NCBI RefSeq assembly: GCF_900010755.1
Contig: NZ_CZJT01000110.1
Location: 124,001 to 188,000, forward strand
Source of the DNA: Paeniglutamicibacter antarcticus
Lineage (GTDB): Bacteria; Actinomycetota; Actinomycetes; Actinomycetales; Micrococcaceae
DNA length: 64,000 nt
Reading direction: 5' to 3'
Part shown: one piece after another, positions 63,936-64,000 of the stretch
Position numbering within the stretch: position 1 is the first letter of the stretch
Layout: every line of letters begins with the position of its first letter
The notes under the pieces: generated by a model
The model's input: the letters and a program-made list of their open reading frames with translations, nothing else
Databases searched by the model: none
What the model was told of the DNA's origin: nothing
Made by a program: the position numbers and the translations under genes

Positions 63936-64000
63936 ACTGCTACCTCGAATCGGGTGTTGTTGGCCCCGGTGCCGGCGTCCACGGGTTCTGCATCCTGCGG
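63932..64000 (-). CDS. C-terminal end of a gene continuing beyond the window
   Basis: The last 22 codons on the minus strand are open in one frame (ending NNTRFEVAV) and stop in TGA at 63934-63932, overlapping the next gene's ATG by four bases. The overlap indicates coupling to the solute-binding gene. A transporter or metabolic partner is likely, but nothing can be assigned. Confidence 0.65.
   Translation of the reverse strand, partial: PQDAEPVDAGTGANNTRFEVAV

Overview
The window looks like chromosomal core sequence from a high-GC actinobacterium of the Micrococcaceae (Arthrobacter-like). The evidence is GC-rich codon use with frequent GTG and TTG starts, an HspR/HAIR heat-shock circuit, a DUF3073 gene, an SCP-type gene next to purF, a six-gene Mrp antiporter operon with an A/B fusion, and class I fumarase. 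I cannot fix genus or species. No insertion sequence, prophage, integrase, CRISPR array or rRNA operon is visible. Layout: 1-1940 holds the end of an ABC exporter and a small lipoprotein. 2030-9457 is a split purine region, with purC-purD on the minus strand and an asparaginase, an SCP-like protein, a small membrane protein, purF and purM on the plus strand. 9569-11733 holds a sirtuin, a possible 45-codon ORF, DUF3073 and a septum-formation-like membrane protein. 11867-14461 is clpB. 15080-16250 is a decayed stretch with remnants of a DedA-like and a CDP-alcohol phosphatidyltransferase-like gene. 16248-20637 holds YccF, a lipoprotein polysaccharide deacetylase, trmB and two little-known genes. 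20685-24774 is dnaK-grpE-dnaJ-hspR. 25203-38462 mixes a DEAD-box helicase, an MMPL exporter with a divergent MarR regulator, a LysE exporter, a low-molecular-weight phosphatase, a kinase-PabB fusion, glutathione peroxidase, cardiolipin synthase, pabC, a GIY-YIG-like protein and a NUDIX hydrolase. 38546-41720 is a TPP-riboswitch-controlled thiamine-precursor ECF transporter. 42173-48563 is the Mrp Na+/H+ antiporter operon. 48809-57331 holds an MFS transporter, malate dehydrogenase, GNAT, dcd, a VanY-like peptidase, mntH, fumarase and an SseB-like protein. 57382-59063 is a KhtT/KhtU-like K+/H+ antiporter pair. 59153-59223 is tRNA-Gly(CCC). The end carries an AEC transporter, a probable cystine ABC importer and a second solute-binding protein. 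How the genes work together: HspR is encoded in the dnaK operon, and HAIR operators lie before both dnaK and clpB, so one repressor probably controls both disaggregation machines. PabB and PabC supply 4-aminobenzoate for folate, which the purine pathway needs. Malate dehydrogenase and fumarase are TCA enzymes. Mrp, KhtTU and MntH form a cation-homeostasis theme. Many genes end in strong hairpins, several of them shared between convergent genes.
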